From contig NC_068569.1 of the NCBI RefSeq assembly GCF_025698545.1, positions 19,220,001 through 19,284,000 of the forward strand: a stretch of DNA of 64,000 bases, in the 5' to 3' direction. Shown here piece after piece: positions 10,856 to 23,900 of this stretch. Position 1 is the stretch's first letter. Every line of letters begins with the position of its first letter. The position numbers and the translations under genes were made by a program. The stretch comes from Gossypium raimondii. Taxonomy: Eukaryota > Streptophyta > Magnoliopsida > Malvales > Malvaceae. Below the pieces are notes generated by a model. That model made no database searches. It saw only the letters and a program-made list of their open reading frames with translations, and was not told where the DNA came from.

Positions 10856-13655
10856 GCAGAGGCACAAAGCAAAGCAAATCAGTAAAGCAAAAGAGGCATA
10901 ACAGAGAAAAGGAACACTAATTCTGAAAGAATTACAACACAAGTTCGGACATGACAACACAAGTTTAGCAGCAGAAAGTTATCAGGAAGGAACCATGATT
11001 CGATATATCATTATTTAAAGAAACTGTCATCCTTTACCATTACAACTAGAGAATCATATGCCTTCTCCAGAATGCAAACTTTAAATGGGAAGGGGGGAAG
11101 AGAGCCTAGAAGCGCAATCAATAACAGTTTAAATCTATACTCCAATCCAGAACCTAAACTAGATGGCATCAGTTTCTCAAGAGACATCTCATAATGATGC
11201 TGCCAAAAAAGAAACTAATAATAATAAAGAACAAAGATGCAATAAAGGTTAAGCAATTTATCAGGCTAGAAATCTTGGTGAGGGAATTCAATAGACTAAG
11301 CTAATGAAGACTTATTTTTCCATCAGAGAAGAAAAATGTAAGATGTGTGATTCTACCACATATTATCCCAGAAAAAGAATACTTCCTCTTCAATTGATTT
11401 TCAGATAATGCTAAAATACGGAGCCAAAATACCACAAAATTGCAATAAAAACAAAACCCACTAGCTACCTGTTATTTGAAATAAAATTGATGTGATAATC
11501 ATGAGCATGGCCGTATACTCGTCGACATCTAGCCACTAGGTTGGTCTCCTGACTTGTTACCTAGATATAGTGAAGATTAAAAGTTAGTGCAGAGTGATCA
11601 AGAAGCATTTAGACAACAAAAGAAATGTTCCTGATTACTCAAAAACAAAATCCTAACACTCTCCTCCTGCCAGAGAAAGAGAGAGGATGGTATTCTGAAT
11701 GTGGGTTTTGAATGGGAGAAGAAAATCCTCCAAAGAGAAGCACCGGTGGTGGAGAAGAGGAGAAAATATACAGAAGAAATAATGATAAAAATTAATCCCA
11801 TAATAAAGACAAACAAAAATATACAAAGAAGAAAAAGATAAACTCACTGGTGGTGGAGAAGAGGAATAAAGAACCGGCAGAGGAACAAAGAACCAGCAAT
11901 GAAAAGAGATGGAAGCAAAGTGCATTTTGGATGAAAACAAAGAACCAGCGTTGTTTGTGTGTTGTGTGGCTAAAAAAGTAAAAGACCAGCCCAAAAGCAC
12001 TTCTTGGCTGAAAAAGCTAAAAAAAATCTCTTTTTTCATTTGCCCAAAAGCACTTCAAAAACGCTAGAAATTTGCAAGAGATGAAGTTCGTTCTTTATTA
12101 CTTTTCAGAGAAAAGTGCTTTTACATATAAAAGCCCATCTCAAATGCAATAAAAAAAGAAGCCTTACTCCCTCCCAAGTCCCACCCCCAAGTTCCTAGAC
12201 ACAGACTTTTTCCTTTGGACTATAGCCCATCGACACACTATTTGGAATTAAAACCCCAATGCAAACATGGGCCAGTTTACAACTGTGCCAATGTTTGGGT
12301 GAGCTTAATGGAGTGGGCTACTGCACCTACAACAATTCGGTTTATTGCTTTGTTAAGGCCTCAGATGCTTCTGAAATTGATGCGTGCAGCACTCAACTTC
12401 AAAGTCGGCACCTCTTCTATCTATCTATATATTTTTGGGCTCAAATGAAAAATGGGCAAATATTATAAATATTTGATCAAACTTCCATAATAATTAAGTT
12501 TTGCTAATTTCAATTGTTTCTTTCTCCTAGTTTCAATACAATATTGATAGGTTTCAGGTGGCTTGAAACCTAAAACTGAAAAAAAAGATACAATCGAAAC
12601 TAGTTATTATGAAAGTTTGATAAGATATGGAAACTATTTATAATAAAAAATATATGTAGAAGACGACACCTAGAGGTACCGACTTCAACTATTTCAAATC
12701 TATTTTTGCTAATTAATCTTTTTATTTCAGATATATGGGAAAAAAGCCGCATGTTTCTTTCCCCTAGACTTGTTTTTGGTGCCCTCTGGCTAAAGATGAC
12801 TATTCCACTCTCTGGCTGTCAAGTGGTAAGTTATAGATAGTTACAACTTAGCAATAAAAACCACTAAGTTCCACTTTTTTCTCAGTCAACGGTGCCTCCA
12901 TCTCTATCAATCATTGCTCCTTCACAGACAGGTACCATAGCACCGGGTCACAAAGGGAACATCCTTTTTGTACGAAAACATGGCGTGAATCTTGCTAGAT
13001 ATCTTCTGAAGCTTGTCGGATAGTGAATGGAATTGGTCTCCAAAGATAAAAGACATCATAAGGCACTGAAATCTTGATGGTGGTCCACGTTTAAGTTAAA
13101 TACTCAACATTAATGAACAAAAAGAAGTGTAAAACTCAACATTTACTTTATCTATTTATATATACTTCTTAGGTATATGTAACGCTTAATGGTGGATAGA
13201 TGTAAATGCAATATCTGTTTTTGAAATTGTTTAATGGCCGTCGCCTCATCAAGTGTCCTGTAAGTAGAAACATGAGGCTTCCACTACTTTCCCTTTCCAC
13301 TAAATAGTAACTACAATTTATTGTGATCCAATATTGCAACAGTAATGAGTACTAAATAGTAAGTATAAGCTTTGCTTCTGAAAGCAAGGTTTTGTCATTA
13401 GAACAACTTTTGTGTCAACCCCTTCACTGCCAATTAATATGAGTTTCAGAACATTCTCCTCTTTTTTCAAACCTTTTTAAAATTTTTTTTTATTTTTATT
13501 TCCCCGAGAATTCAGTTCAGTGCATGAGAATGGTGAGTTATGTCATGCATGAGGTATTTTATTATATAGAAAATTCGGTTAAAAACAAACATTTTCTTAG
13601 TCAGCCTCCATCTTCTCTTGTGTTCATTAAAAGACAACGTATCCAGCAACTTTCT

Positions 13656-13928
13656 TTGACCATAATAATAATAATGCTTCTTAGTTCATTTCATTATTCT
13701 AGCTTTGGCGGGTAAAACTTGGATGTCAACCTTCAATCTGCTTAGGTGAGGCGAGAAAAATATATAAGTCAACGTTGAATCATGCCAGAACTGTGGGATA
13801 TGATTAATACTGGTGGTCAAACATCACCCACCAAATGAAATTATTGATGAACTTGAACTTGATTTTGCAAAAGCACTCATAAATAGTCAACCACTCAACC
13901 AGCTGAACCAAGCCATTTCGAAGTCAAC
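13656..13928. promoter_or_regulatory. W-box cluster upstream of the glucosidase gene
   Basis: Five TTGACY-type W-boxes lie within about 390 bp of the start codon: TTGACC at 13656-13661 on the plus strand, and (R)GTCAA forms on the minus strand near 13767-13772, 13815-13820, 13885-13890 and 13922-13927. A TTGACA-like site is at 13724-13729. W-boxes bind WRKY factors, so defence or stress induction is a reasonable inference. It is not shown by sequence alone. Confidence 0.5.
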
Positions 13929-13980
13929 ATTCAGCTCTGTAACTCTTGTCTCCAGCCACTGTGATTTAATTTATATGTAT

Positions 13981-13989
13981 TATATATAG
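13981..13989 (+). promoter_or_regulatory. Probable TATA box of the glucosidase gene
   Basis: TATATATAG lies 55-63 bp upstream of the start codon at 14044. This leaves room for a 5' leader of roughly 30 bases. The leader is purine-rich (GAGAGCGAAAACAAAAGAAAC) and the start context is AAAATGTT. Confidence 0.55.
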
Positions 13990-14043
13990 GGAACTGAATT
14001 CTAGAGGCCGGCATACGAGAGCGAAAACAAAAGAAACATCAAA

Positions 14044-16864
14044 ATGTTAGTGTCGTCAACAATGCATCTATTAAGCATGTGTGTCCTGTCTTTGGTTTTA
14101 TCTTGCTGTCAGGGAAGGGAAGATCCGAATTTCCGGATTCGAGCAGTTAATCTAGGAGGTTGGCTTGTGACCGAAGGTTGGATTAAACCTTCCCTTTTTG
14201 ATGGCATCGTCAACAAAGATTTTCTGGTTTGGAGATTAAACCCTTTCTTTCAGAATAACCATTCACCACTATATACAAATTCATGAAACAATAGAATACA
14301 GTATATAATTAACTCCAGTTCTATTTCTGTGCTTCATTGATATGATGATCAGGATGGAACTGCACTTCAGTTTAAGTCAGTAACAACCGGGAAATATCTT
14401 TCCGCCGAGCAAGGTGGAGGAAGTATCATAGTTGCCAACCGGACAACTGCTTCTGGTTGGGAAACCTTTAGAGTAATGGAAGCTATACTTTGGTCTGAAC
14501 AAGTTTTTTCCTATGTTGTTTCATTAATTCAGGGTTTGTGACTTCAAATTTGTTTCCCCACTGGTATGAAACAGCTGTGGAGGATCAATGAGACAGCTTT
14601 TAATTTTAGGGTCTTTGGGAAGCAATTCATTGGAGTTGACACGGACGGGAATGGGATTGGCATAGTAGCTATCTCAAAAGCTCCTGGACATTCAGAGATC
14701 TTCGAGATTTTGCGGAACTCCGATGATAAGAACCGGGTTCGGATCAAAGCTTCAAATGGGTACTATTTACAGGTAATTGTAACTTGCAAGTCTTCGCAAA
14801 AGCTTGTTAGGCCCACTAAGAAAGACCTTTCATTATCCATCTAGGTCGGCATTTCTCTGTGGGATGAAAGGCAGGCAAGTTTAATTGGGATATTAAGACA
14901 TTGTATTTTTTTATATTTGTTAGGTATTCCCTTTCTCAACACCACTGAAAACGTGCTTTCTTAACATATGCATGCAGTGTATAAGTAAATAATGGTGTCC
15001 AATTAGTGTATGCCTTTTGAGAAAAGATGTAAAATGCAGGCAAAAACAGAAGAAGTGGTGACGGCTGATTCACAAGGAAATAAAGGATGGGGAGACGATG
15101 ATCCATCAGTATTTGTGATGAAGATGACAGGAAGGTTGGAGGGCGAGTTTCAAGTGACCAATGGCTATGGCCCTGAAAATGCTCCACAAGTCATGAGGGT
15201 ATGTGCTGCCCCACTAAGATAATTACTTTTTTTTTCTTTTTCTTTTTTGGCTTCATTATGAATTTATTTAATTGCATATTAATAATGTTTAAAATGTGTA
15301 ATGCAATATCAACAAATTAAGCTCAACTTTAAGTTTTTTTTTAATTAATTAGTTGTCATTATGATGAAAAAAAGAGTGGGGTGGGGGGATATTTTCAACT
15401 AATATGAAAAACCATTATAAGATGGTTTAAAATTCATAAGACAAATTTGGCCTTTGACATTGGTGTCGGCGTTGGCTGTTGACTTGATGACGTCCAAATG
15501 GTGGTATGGAACAGTTTGGGTGGCTTTAAAATTGCCATTCCTATCTCATAGTTATTGACAGATTTATAACTTTTATTATATAGCTTGTGATCTTATTGGT
15601 ATTATTTTAATTAGTTTTTTTTTTAGATCTTGTAATGATATCGTGTGATGTTCAATATTTTATCTTATTCTTAGGAGCATTGGAGGACATTCATTGTGGA
15701 AAAAGACTTCAAATTCATATCACAAAATGGGCTAAATGCTGTGAGAATACCAGTAGGATGGTGGATCGCCAGCGATCCGACACCACCTCCGCCCTTTGTT
15801 GGCGGCTCGTTGCAAGCATTAGACAATGCCTTCCAATGGGCAAAGTAAGTTCCTTTTTCTTCCCCTGTAAACAACTAATTTTCATCAATTCACTCAAACT
15901 GAATCTTATCAATACGATATTCATATTCCCCAATGAAGTTACAAATTTTCCTTCTTTTTTTGTGTGTGTAGGAAATATGGATTAAAAGTTATAATTGATC
16001 TACATGCTGCACCTGGTTCACAAAATGGTTGGGAGCACAGCGGTTCCAGAGATAGCTCCCAGGAATGGGGCAAAACAGATGAAACCATAACCCAAACAGT
16101 AGCTGTCATAGATTTCTTAGCATCCAGGTCAAAACAATGAATCCATTTTCTTCATTGAAACTCAATTACATAATTAGTTATCAGCTCTAACTTCATTATG
16201 AATTATGATGCCTTTTGGTCCTTGAATATAGATATGCAAACAGCCCAAGCCTTTATGCAGTCGAGCTCATCAACGAGCCCCTCTCACCGGGAGCAACACT
16301 GTCGAGCGTGATCGAATACTACAAAGCCGGTTACGCAGCCGTGCGTAGGCACACTTCAACAGCTTTCGTGGTGATGTCGAACAGGCTAGGACCGATGAAA
16401 CCGAGGGAGCTGTTTCCGATCGCCAGTGGCTTTAAGCGATCTGTTATTGATGTACATTATTACAACCTTTTCGAAGACATGTTTAACAACATGACTGTCC
16501 AACAGAACATTGATTTTGTATACAACAATCGGTCCTCGCAGCTGAATTATGTTACGACATCTAATGGTCCTCTAACTTTTGTCGGTAAGAATGGATGGTC
16601 GGTTCTCATGTAAATTGAAATGTTTATGATATTCATTCATTAATGGCGAGTGTAAATGAAATGAGTGATGGTCATTTTTCAGGGGAATGGGTGGCTGAGT
16701 GGCAAGTTGTTGGAGCTGGTAAAGAGGATTACCAACGGTTGGCGGAGGCTCAAATGGAGGTGTATGGGAGGGCAAGTTTTGGTTGGGCATACTGGACTCT
16801 GAAGAACGTTAACAAACATTGGAGCCTGGAATGGATGATCAACAATGGCTATATCAAGCTTTAG
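14044..16864 (+). CDS. GH5 glucan 1,3-beta-glucosidase-type protein, secreted
   Basis: Eight exons join in frame to 506 codons: 14044-14226, 14353-14472, 14575-14772, 15040-15198, 15675-15844, 15972-16127, 16232-16584 and 16683-16864. All introns are GT-AG. Residues 1-24 form a signal peptide (hydrophobic run ending CCQG). NLGGWLVTEGW follows. Residues 62-220 are the extra beta-trefoil-like (fascin-like) module typical of plant proteins annotated probable glucan 1,3-beta-glucosidase A. The GH5 barrel then runs to the end, with NAVRIPVGWW, DLHAAPGSQNG, the acid/base Glu344 in LINEP and the nucleophile Glu448 in FVGEW. The family hydrolyses terminal beta-1,3-glucose in the wall or apoplast, though activity of the plant GH5_14-type members is poorly defined. 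Length and catalytic residues look intact. W-boxes and a TATA box lie upstream, and nothing suggests a pseudogene. Confidence 0.92.
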
Positions 16865-18406
16865 GGTTTAGGCCCGTCGGCTCTGGACTTGGGGCATCAA
16901 TAGGAGCATCTCTTGGTAGGCAATAAAGGCTGCAATATTAACATGTTCCCAATTCTCAACCCAAAAAGCAGCCATAAAATAAAAAAGGCTTGTATTTTCA
17001 AATTACAAAAATGTATATATTATCTTTTCAATTTGTCATCATAAGCACATCAACAAAAATAAGATATGCAAAATTGATTGAAATTGTCAAAGAACTCAAC
17101 ATAATATACTAAAACATATAAATATGAGAAGTATCAATACTTTGTTTTGTGGTGGGAACCAAAAACTGTCCTCTTCCATGATAGTATATAATTGCGCAAC
17201 ATGTCCCCCATAATTTATGGATTTGTACCTTATAGGTAGCACAAATCATGTTTCAATAATGTTTTGTTTTTCGTCAGTTTATATTTATTGGGTCCATTCA
17301 TTGTCAGCTGTGATCCAAAGAAGTGAGAATGCATTTAACAATCTTAAAATGGTTGCAAATTGTAATTATATTAGTTCAAAGTAACACGATCCTAATTGTG
17401 TGGTATGGACAATGGAGAAGTGATTTTTTAGAAATAAAATTTAATAAGATTAAAGAAATATTTTTAATGGACATAATAATGACGATAAAGGAAAAAATAC
17501 GCATAAATTGGTAACTAGAGTAGAAGATAAAAAAATTTTGAGTAAAAACTAAAATTTATGGCATTTACAAATTCATCTCAGGATTCATTTAAAAGAAAAT
17601 GTAATTTAAGCTTCATAATTCCTAATTCAAATTAAATTTTAATGGAAAACAGGAAATGAATGTAACCAAAGTCACCAAATCGGAAATTGAATCTCAGTGA
17701 ACATTATAACAGGGATGAATGGGCTAAAAGCTGAGTGGAAGAAAGGATATTATGTATTAAACATACTACCTTATAAAATCAATATTAAAAATACTGAAAA
17801 AAATCTATCACACGCAGATATCGTGTTGAAAACACGATTTAGAATATATATATACGTATTTTTAAAATAGTATAATATAAATAATAAAATATATGATTTA
17901 GAACTAATTAATAATAACACACGAGTTAAAATAAAAATTAGATTAAATTGTAAGTAAAACAAAATTCAAACACTTGAATACATCAAATTAAGGTTACTAA
18001 ATAATGCAATTATTTATCATAGTGTTGTCATCAATGCTAAGTCGGGTTGAGTTAATTTATGACACTATCTCAATCAACAATATTATTAATACAATTGATG
18101 GACGTAATAAAGCGCGCATAATAAAATTAAAATGTATAAGTAAATCAAAATAAATATTTGATTGAGTGGTAAATTTAAAGTTTTCTAAATGTAATTGATT
18201 GACATTGGTCCAAATTGCACCATATACATATTTTTATTTTTTTAAAATTAAAAGGGCCAAAATATCCTCAAGTAATATAACCTTTTTTAAAATATAAAAA
18301 GGTCATTTTTATAAATTTCCTAACTGAGTTGGAACCCGATTGACTTATGATACCAACTTAATAAAAGATTTTTATTAATAGTATAGATCTCAAATAAATG
18401 AAATAT
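16865..18406. other. Intergenic sequence 3' of the glucosidase gene
   Basis: The first 150 bp are probably the 3' UTR. The rest is AT-rich with no recognisable gene, RNA or complete mobile element. Confidence 0.6.
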
Positions 18407-18414
18407 ATATAGAC

Positions 18415-18721
18415 TAGAGGTGATCATGGGTTGGGCTACTCAGCCCGGCCCGAAAAATGGGAGGGTTCGGGTAAAAATATAGGCTCGAAATATGGTTTGG
18501 GCAAAAAAAAGAGGCCCGTTTAGAAAATGGGCCGGGCTTCGGGTAAAACTGTTTTGGCCCGGCCCGGCCCAGCCCGAATTATATATTAAATATATATATT
18601 TAATATGGGTCGGGCTCGTGCTTAACAATTTTCTTTCGGGCCTATTTTGAGTCGAGCCAGGCCCAGACCTAGAAAACAGGTTTAAAATTTTGTCTGAGCC
18701 CGACCAGGTGGATCACCTCTA
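18415..18721. mobile_element. 307-bp hAT-type MITE
   Basis: Terminal inverted repeats begin TAGAGGTGATC and end GATCACCTCTA. A perfect 8-bp target duplication, ATATAGAC, lies at 18407-18414 and 18722-18729. An 8-bp duplication points to the hAT superfamily. The interior is rich in GGCCCGG/CCGGGCC words and has no coding capacity. The larger element at 43219-43892 has related ends. Confidence 0.88.
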
Positions 18722-18729
18722 ATATAGAC

Positions 18730-20540
18730 AAACTTAAATGGATTTAAATTTATTATTTACAAATATAAATAAATTTAAACAAAATTTAAAACTCACATCT
18801 CGAATCGAATCAAACTTAAACAACTATTTATAATAAAAATAAATCGAATTTAAATTTAACCCAACCCAACCCAACCCAACCCAACCCTTAACACCTCTAA
18901 CATTAGCGAAGATGGAGTAGATTAACTTGTTTAGAAGGCACACTGTACGAACATCTCCCAGTAGAGAGAGAGGAAACGTAGGTCACAAGCAAAATAAAAA
19001 ATAAAAATCACCTTTGCTTTTACAATTTCATTTTCCAAAAAGAAAGTTATGAAGAAAACAACAATTTGTTACACTAAAATGGACACCTCAACTTCTGCTT
19101 ACCCGTTTCTCAAGTCAGACCACGAAATAAAATTTAAATATAAATTCAGATTCCTTCATACCGGGTTTTATCATTACACTAAAACTTAATGCTTTTAGTG
19201 TGCCAAATTGGATATTTAGATGTGGTTAGGTGAAAGATAAATCCATAGACAGCCAAAGCCATTTAGGGTTTTAGGCCATTCATTAAAAACATATTACGGA
19301 CTTGGGGGGAAAACCTGCCATGGATGGATTCTTAAAACTTGGTTTCAAGGTCTTCTTCCTTCTGTCTTCCTAACTTCCATCTCGTTCTTAGGTCATCTTC
19401 ATTTTTAGTAAAGAAAAAAGCTGGCTCACTTTAATATAACAACAAATGTCAATATTTCAAGAATGGAAGAGACTCCATATTATATGTTTCAAATCATAAA
19501 TAGAGAATATTTATTTAAAAATATCATATCATATCAATTCTAGTTTTAATTCTTTTAAATAATAGAGGATGAAATTACTGTTGAAGATTTCAACTGTGAT
19601 TTGGAAGCCAAATATCTAGGGGTAACTATTTCATATATATGCCTTTCCCAAAGCATCCATGCTAATCTTAAAAACTAGATGCTGGAACACTCAGATTTCA
19701 AGCTACTGTGTGATTAAAAGAAAAGTCATATATATGCTACAAGAATATGCACTTTTTCCCCCCTTAACTCAGTCCTGGCATATTCTCCACATTAAAAGAA
19801 TCAAATGCTTTAAAAAATAAAAATGTAGCTTGAGAATTTTTATAGCTCAGATTCACATAATCGAGCTTACCAAGATCCCCAGCTTTCCACTTCATGAACG
19901 CATTTCGTGTCACTGTCATGGATGCGCTCTACCAATAATACATGTATAAAAGTTTCTATGTTTTATTTTAAATATAAAAAACTTTTAAAACCACGTAATA
20001 ATACAAATAAATAACATGTTAGACATTGTTAGTAAAAAGGGCGTTGTTAAAAGTAGAATCAACACAAAATAATTGGTACTTAAGTTGATGGGCACTTATC
20101 CAAACACTAAATGAGGAAATAGAAAAATATATAGATCACATGAAAATGATCATGCAATTCGATTACCCTACGTTTGTGGAGCCTAATTTAGTAAAAAGTA
20201 TGTACTTTCTTCAGCAATTATAATATCAACCTACTCAATCACACACACAGTGACCATTTCTCTCACTCTTGTACTTTAAAGATACAAACCTCTCCCCACT
20301 ATGATCACCCCTGTGACCACAACAGTAAAACCACAATGACATGTTTTACTTTAAAAATAGCACTCTTACACCTCTCCATAACAGATTAAGTGTCTAATTT
20401 TCAGTACATTTTTCTATGATAGTCTCTCAAATATATAGACATGGATTCGAGACTTGCTTACAATCCAATATCTAATAAATCCCAATAAAATAGTAATATC
20501 ATTAATATAATATACAATATAATAACATGTAATATATATA
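18730..20540. other. AT-rich intergenic sequence
   Basis: No gene is seen. A short (AACCC)n run lies at 18858-18888. It is not the plant telomere repeat (CCCTAAA). The remainder is low-complexity AT-rich DNA up to the Copia insertion. Confidence 0.6.
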
Positions 20541-20545
20541 TGATC

Positions 20546-20881
20546 TGTTAAAGTTGTGTGACCCAAAATTTAAGAGATTGCTTGCAAGTCAAGTTAAACA
20601 AAATATATCTTCTTTCTAGAAGATTTAGCATTTATGAGTATAATATATTTAGCATTTATTAGCATAATATATTTGACTTTGATTAGAATTAGGTTTTTTC
20701 AACCTATAAATTGATGTAGTCGAAACTCCTCTTGTAATTATTCGAATTTGACATAGTGAATTTTCTTCTCCTCTGCCCGTGTTTTTTTTCGAAACGGGTT
20801 CCACGTAAAAATCCGTGTGTTCTTTATTTTTATTTCTTTTTCTTTATGATATATTGTCGTTACCGACGTTCTATTTTCACA
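20546..20881 (+). repeat. Copia 5' LTR
   Basis: The 336-bp LTR begins TGTTAAAGTTG and ends TATTTTCACA. A primer binding site complementary to initiator tRNA-Met lies a few bases downstream. Confidence 0.9.
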
Positions 20882-20918
20882 AATTGGTATCCGAGCTTCT
20901 AGGTTGTTCATCTCGATC

Positions 20919-23900
20919 ATGGTAATGCGTCTTTGAAGTATGACATTTCGCTGTTGGATCGCAACACCAGATTTGCGTTGTGGCAGATTAAGATGCAAGC
21001 AGTTATTGCGCAGATAAATTTGGAGGATGCCCTGCTAGGGATAGATAAGATGCCTTTGACATTGACAGATGAAGAGAAGAAGCGTAATGATCGAAAGGCG
21101 TTAACATAATTACATCTGTATTTGTCTAATGAAATTTTGCAGGATGTGATGAAGGAGAAGACCGCCGCTGCATTATGGAAGAGGCTAGAACAAATATGTA
21201 TGTCGAAAAATCTAACCAGCAAGTTGCATATGAAGCAGTGTCTTTATGCTCGTTTAGAGGAAGGTGTGCCTGTGCACGAACATTTAACACTGTTTAAAGA
21301 AATTCTCTCAAACTTGGAGGCCATAGAGGCTCAGTATGATAAGGAAGATCTAAGGTTGATTATACTTTGTTCGTTTCCCCCGTCTTATTCAACCTTTAGA
21401 GACACGATTTTATATAGCCGCGAGTCTTTCATAATTGATGAGGTTTATGATTCTTTGAGCTCGTATGATAAGATGAAGCATCTTGTGATTAAACTCGACT
21501 CTAAGAGAGAGAGTTTTATTATTCGTGGGAGACAAGAATAGAATGCTGATGATGATCATGGAAGGACACAGGAACGGAATCCTCGTGGTAAATCTAAGGG
21601 TAGATCGAAGTCTTCAAATAGAGGTAAAACTTGTAACTTCTACAAGAAGAAAAGACTCATTAAATCTGAGTGCTATAAGCTATAGAACAATATCAAAAGG
21701 GAGGCTACGAATCAAAAGGGAAAACAACCAAAAAATTCCAGTGAAGCTGATATTGTAGAAGACTACAGCGATGGTAAACTTCTAGTCGCTTCTGTCAATA
21801 ATTCTAAAGTGAGCGAGGAGTGGATCCTTGATTCGAGCTTCACCTTTCACATGAGTTCCAATCGGGACTGGTTTACAACTTACAAAACAGTGTCTGAAGG
21901 TGTTATTTTGATAGGAAATAATGTTTCGTGTAAAATTACAGGTGTTGGAACGATTAAAGTTAAGATGTTTGACGGAGTTGTCAGAACACTTAGTGATGTG
22001 TGACATGTTCCAGAATTGAAGAGAAATTTAATTTCGTTGAGTACTCTTGATTTAAAAGGGTATAGATATACAGCTGAAAGTAGGGTTTTGAATATTTCCA
22101 AAGGTTCCTTCGTTGTGATGAAAGGGCAGAGAAAGACTGTCAAGTTATATGTTTTGCAGGGTTCTACTGTTACTGGTGATGCAGCTGTCGCTTCCTCTTC
22201 TTTGTCAGATGATGATATCACTAAACTTTGGCATATGCGCCTAGCGCATATGAGTGAGAATGGCATGACGAAATTGAGCAAAAGAGGACTTCTTGATGGG
22301 TAAGGAATTTGCAAACTAAAGTTCTGCGAGCACTGCATTTTTGGGAAGCAAAAGAGAGTTCGATTCACTAGAGGAATCCATAACACGAAGGGAACGTTGG
22401 AGTATATTCATTTTGATCTGTGGGGGTCATCCAAAGTGCCTTCGAGAGGTGAAGCTAATTATATGCTAACTTTTATTGATTATTTTTTCAGAAAAGTTTG
22501 GGTGTTCTTCCTAAAGTAGAAAAGTGATGTGTTTTTCGCATTTAAGTCTTGAAAAACTATGATTGAAAAACAGACGGGAAAATAAATAAAATACCTTCAC
22601 ACATACAATGGCTTAGAGTTCTGTTCTGATGAGTTTAATAAATTGTGCAAGTTAGAAGGGATCGTGTGACACTTGATAGTTCGTCATACTCCTTAGCAAA
22701 ACAGTGTTGTAGAACGAATGAACAGAACGATCATGGAGAAGGTTCGATATATGTTGTTAAATGCCAACTTACCAAAGTCGTTTTGGGCCAAAGTAGCCTC
22801 CACTGCATGTTTTTTGATCAATCGATCTCTATCCGTTGCCATTGAGAAAAAGACTCCACAAGAGGTATGGTCTAGTAATCCTACTGACTATTCTGATTTA
22901 AAGATCTTTGGGTTTCCTATGTATGCTCATGTTGATAATGGAAAATTGGAACCGAGATCCATTAAATGTGTTTTTCTTGGTTATAAAGCTGGTGTAAAAG
23001 GGTATACGTTATGGTGTCCTGAAAATAGAAAAGTTGTGATTAGCAGAGATATTGTTTTTTGATGAAACTGCTATACTACCTAACTTATCTCTTAAAGACT
23101 CTTCCAATAAAGAAAATCAAAAGTAGGTGGAGCATCAGATTAATTTAAAATCTACAACAGAGTAGACTCCTCAAACCAGTACAAAAATTTAGAATAGAGT
23201 TACTTCTTTACCACAATACTTTATCGCCAAAAACAGAACTAGAAGAGAAATTAAACCTCCAAAGAAGTATGCCGAGGCAGATCTAGTTGCTTATGCTTTA
23301 AATGTGGCTGAAGATATAGACGCAAACCAATAACCATCTAATTATTCTGAGGTGGTTAGCTGTGAAGACTTAGAAAAGTGGATGTTTTCTATGCAAGAGG
23401 AGAGAGAATCACTCCACAAAAATATAACATGGGATCTTGTGAAACTTCCTAAAGGTAAAAAGGTTGTTTGTTGTAAATGAGTGTTTAAAAAGAAAGAAGG
23501 GACTCCAGGAGTTGAAGAACCCAGATATAAAGCAAAGTTTATTGCAAAGGGTTACAGTCAAATTCCAGGAGTGGACTTCACAGATGTGTTCTCCCCAGTT
23601 GTGAAGCATAGTTCGATTCGAGCTTTGCTTGGTATTGTGACCATGCATAATTTGGAGCTTAAGTAGTTAGATGTAAAAATTGCATTTTTACATGGAGAAC
23701 TTGAGGAGGATATTTACATGCAACAACCAGAGGGTTTTACAGTCTTAGAAAAAGAGGACTATGTTTGCTTGCTAAAAAAGTCCCTTTACAGTTTGAAACA
23801 GTCACCAAGACAGTGGTACAAGAGGTTTGATTCCTTTATGACTTCTCATGATTTCAAAAGAAGTAATTTTGACAGTTGTGTTTACTTTAAAAAAAACAGT

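Larger units (their letters stand above)
10861..14043. other. Intergenic sequence upstream of the glucosidase gene
   Basis: No gene is supported. Between 11995 and 12135 there are words such as CCCAAAAGCACTTC and AAAAGTGCTTTT, similar to the cluster at 226-340. A purine-rich word GGTGGTGGAGAAGAGGA occurs twice (about 11748 and 11850). A short cysteine-containing open stretch at 12215-12468 has no recognisable family. The last 400 bp are the probable promoter of the GH5 gene. Confidence 0.5.

Noticed and set aside
11653-12039. 128-codon minus-strand open frame
   Set aside because: Its composition is low-complexity and aromatic, with no family, signal or partner exon. It overlaps transposon-end-like words.
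12215-12468. Overlapping short open frames with several cysteines
   Set aside because: I cannot match them to any family, and no splice sites connect them to other exons.
18858-18888. Possible interstitial telomere repeat
   Set aside because: The unit is AACCC, not the plant telomeric CCCTAAA, and the run is only about 30 bp.
21880-22386. 168-codon minus-strand open frame
   Set aside because: It is antisense to the Copia protease and integrase region and only a shadow of it.
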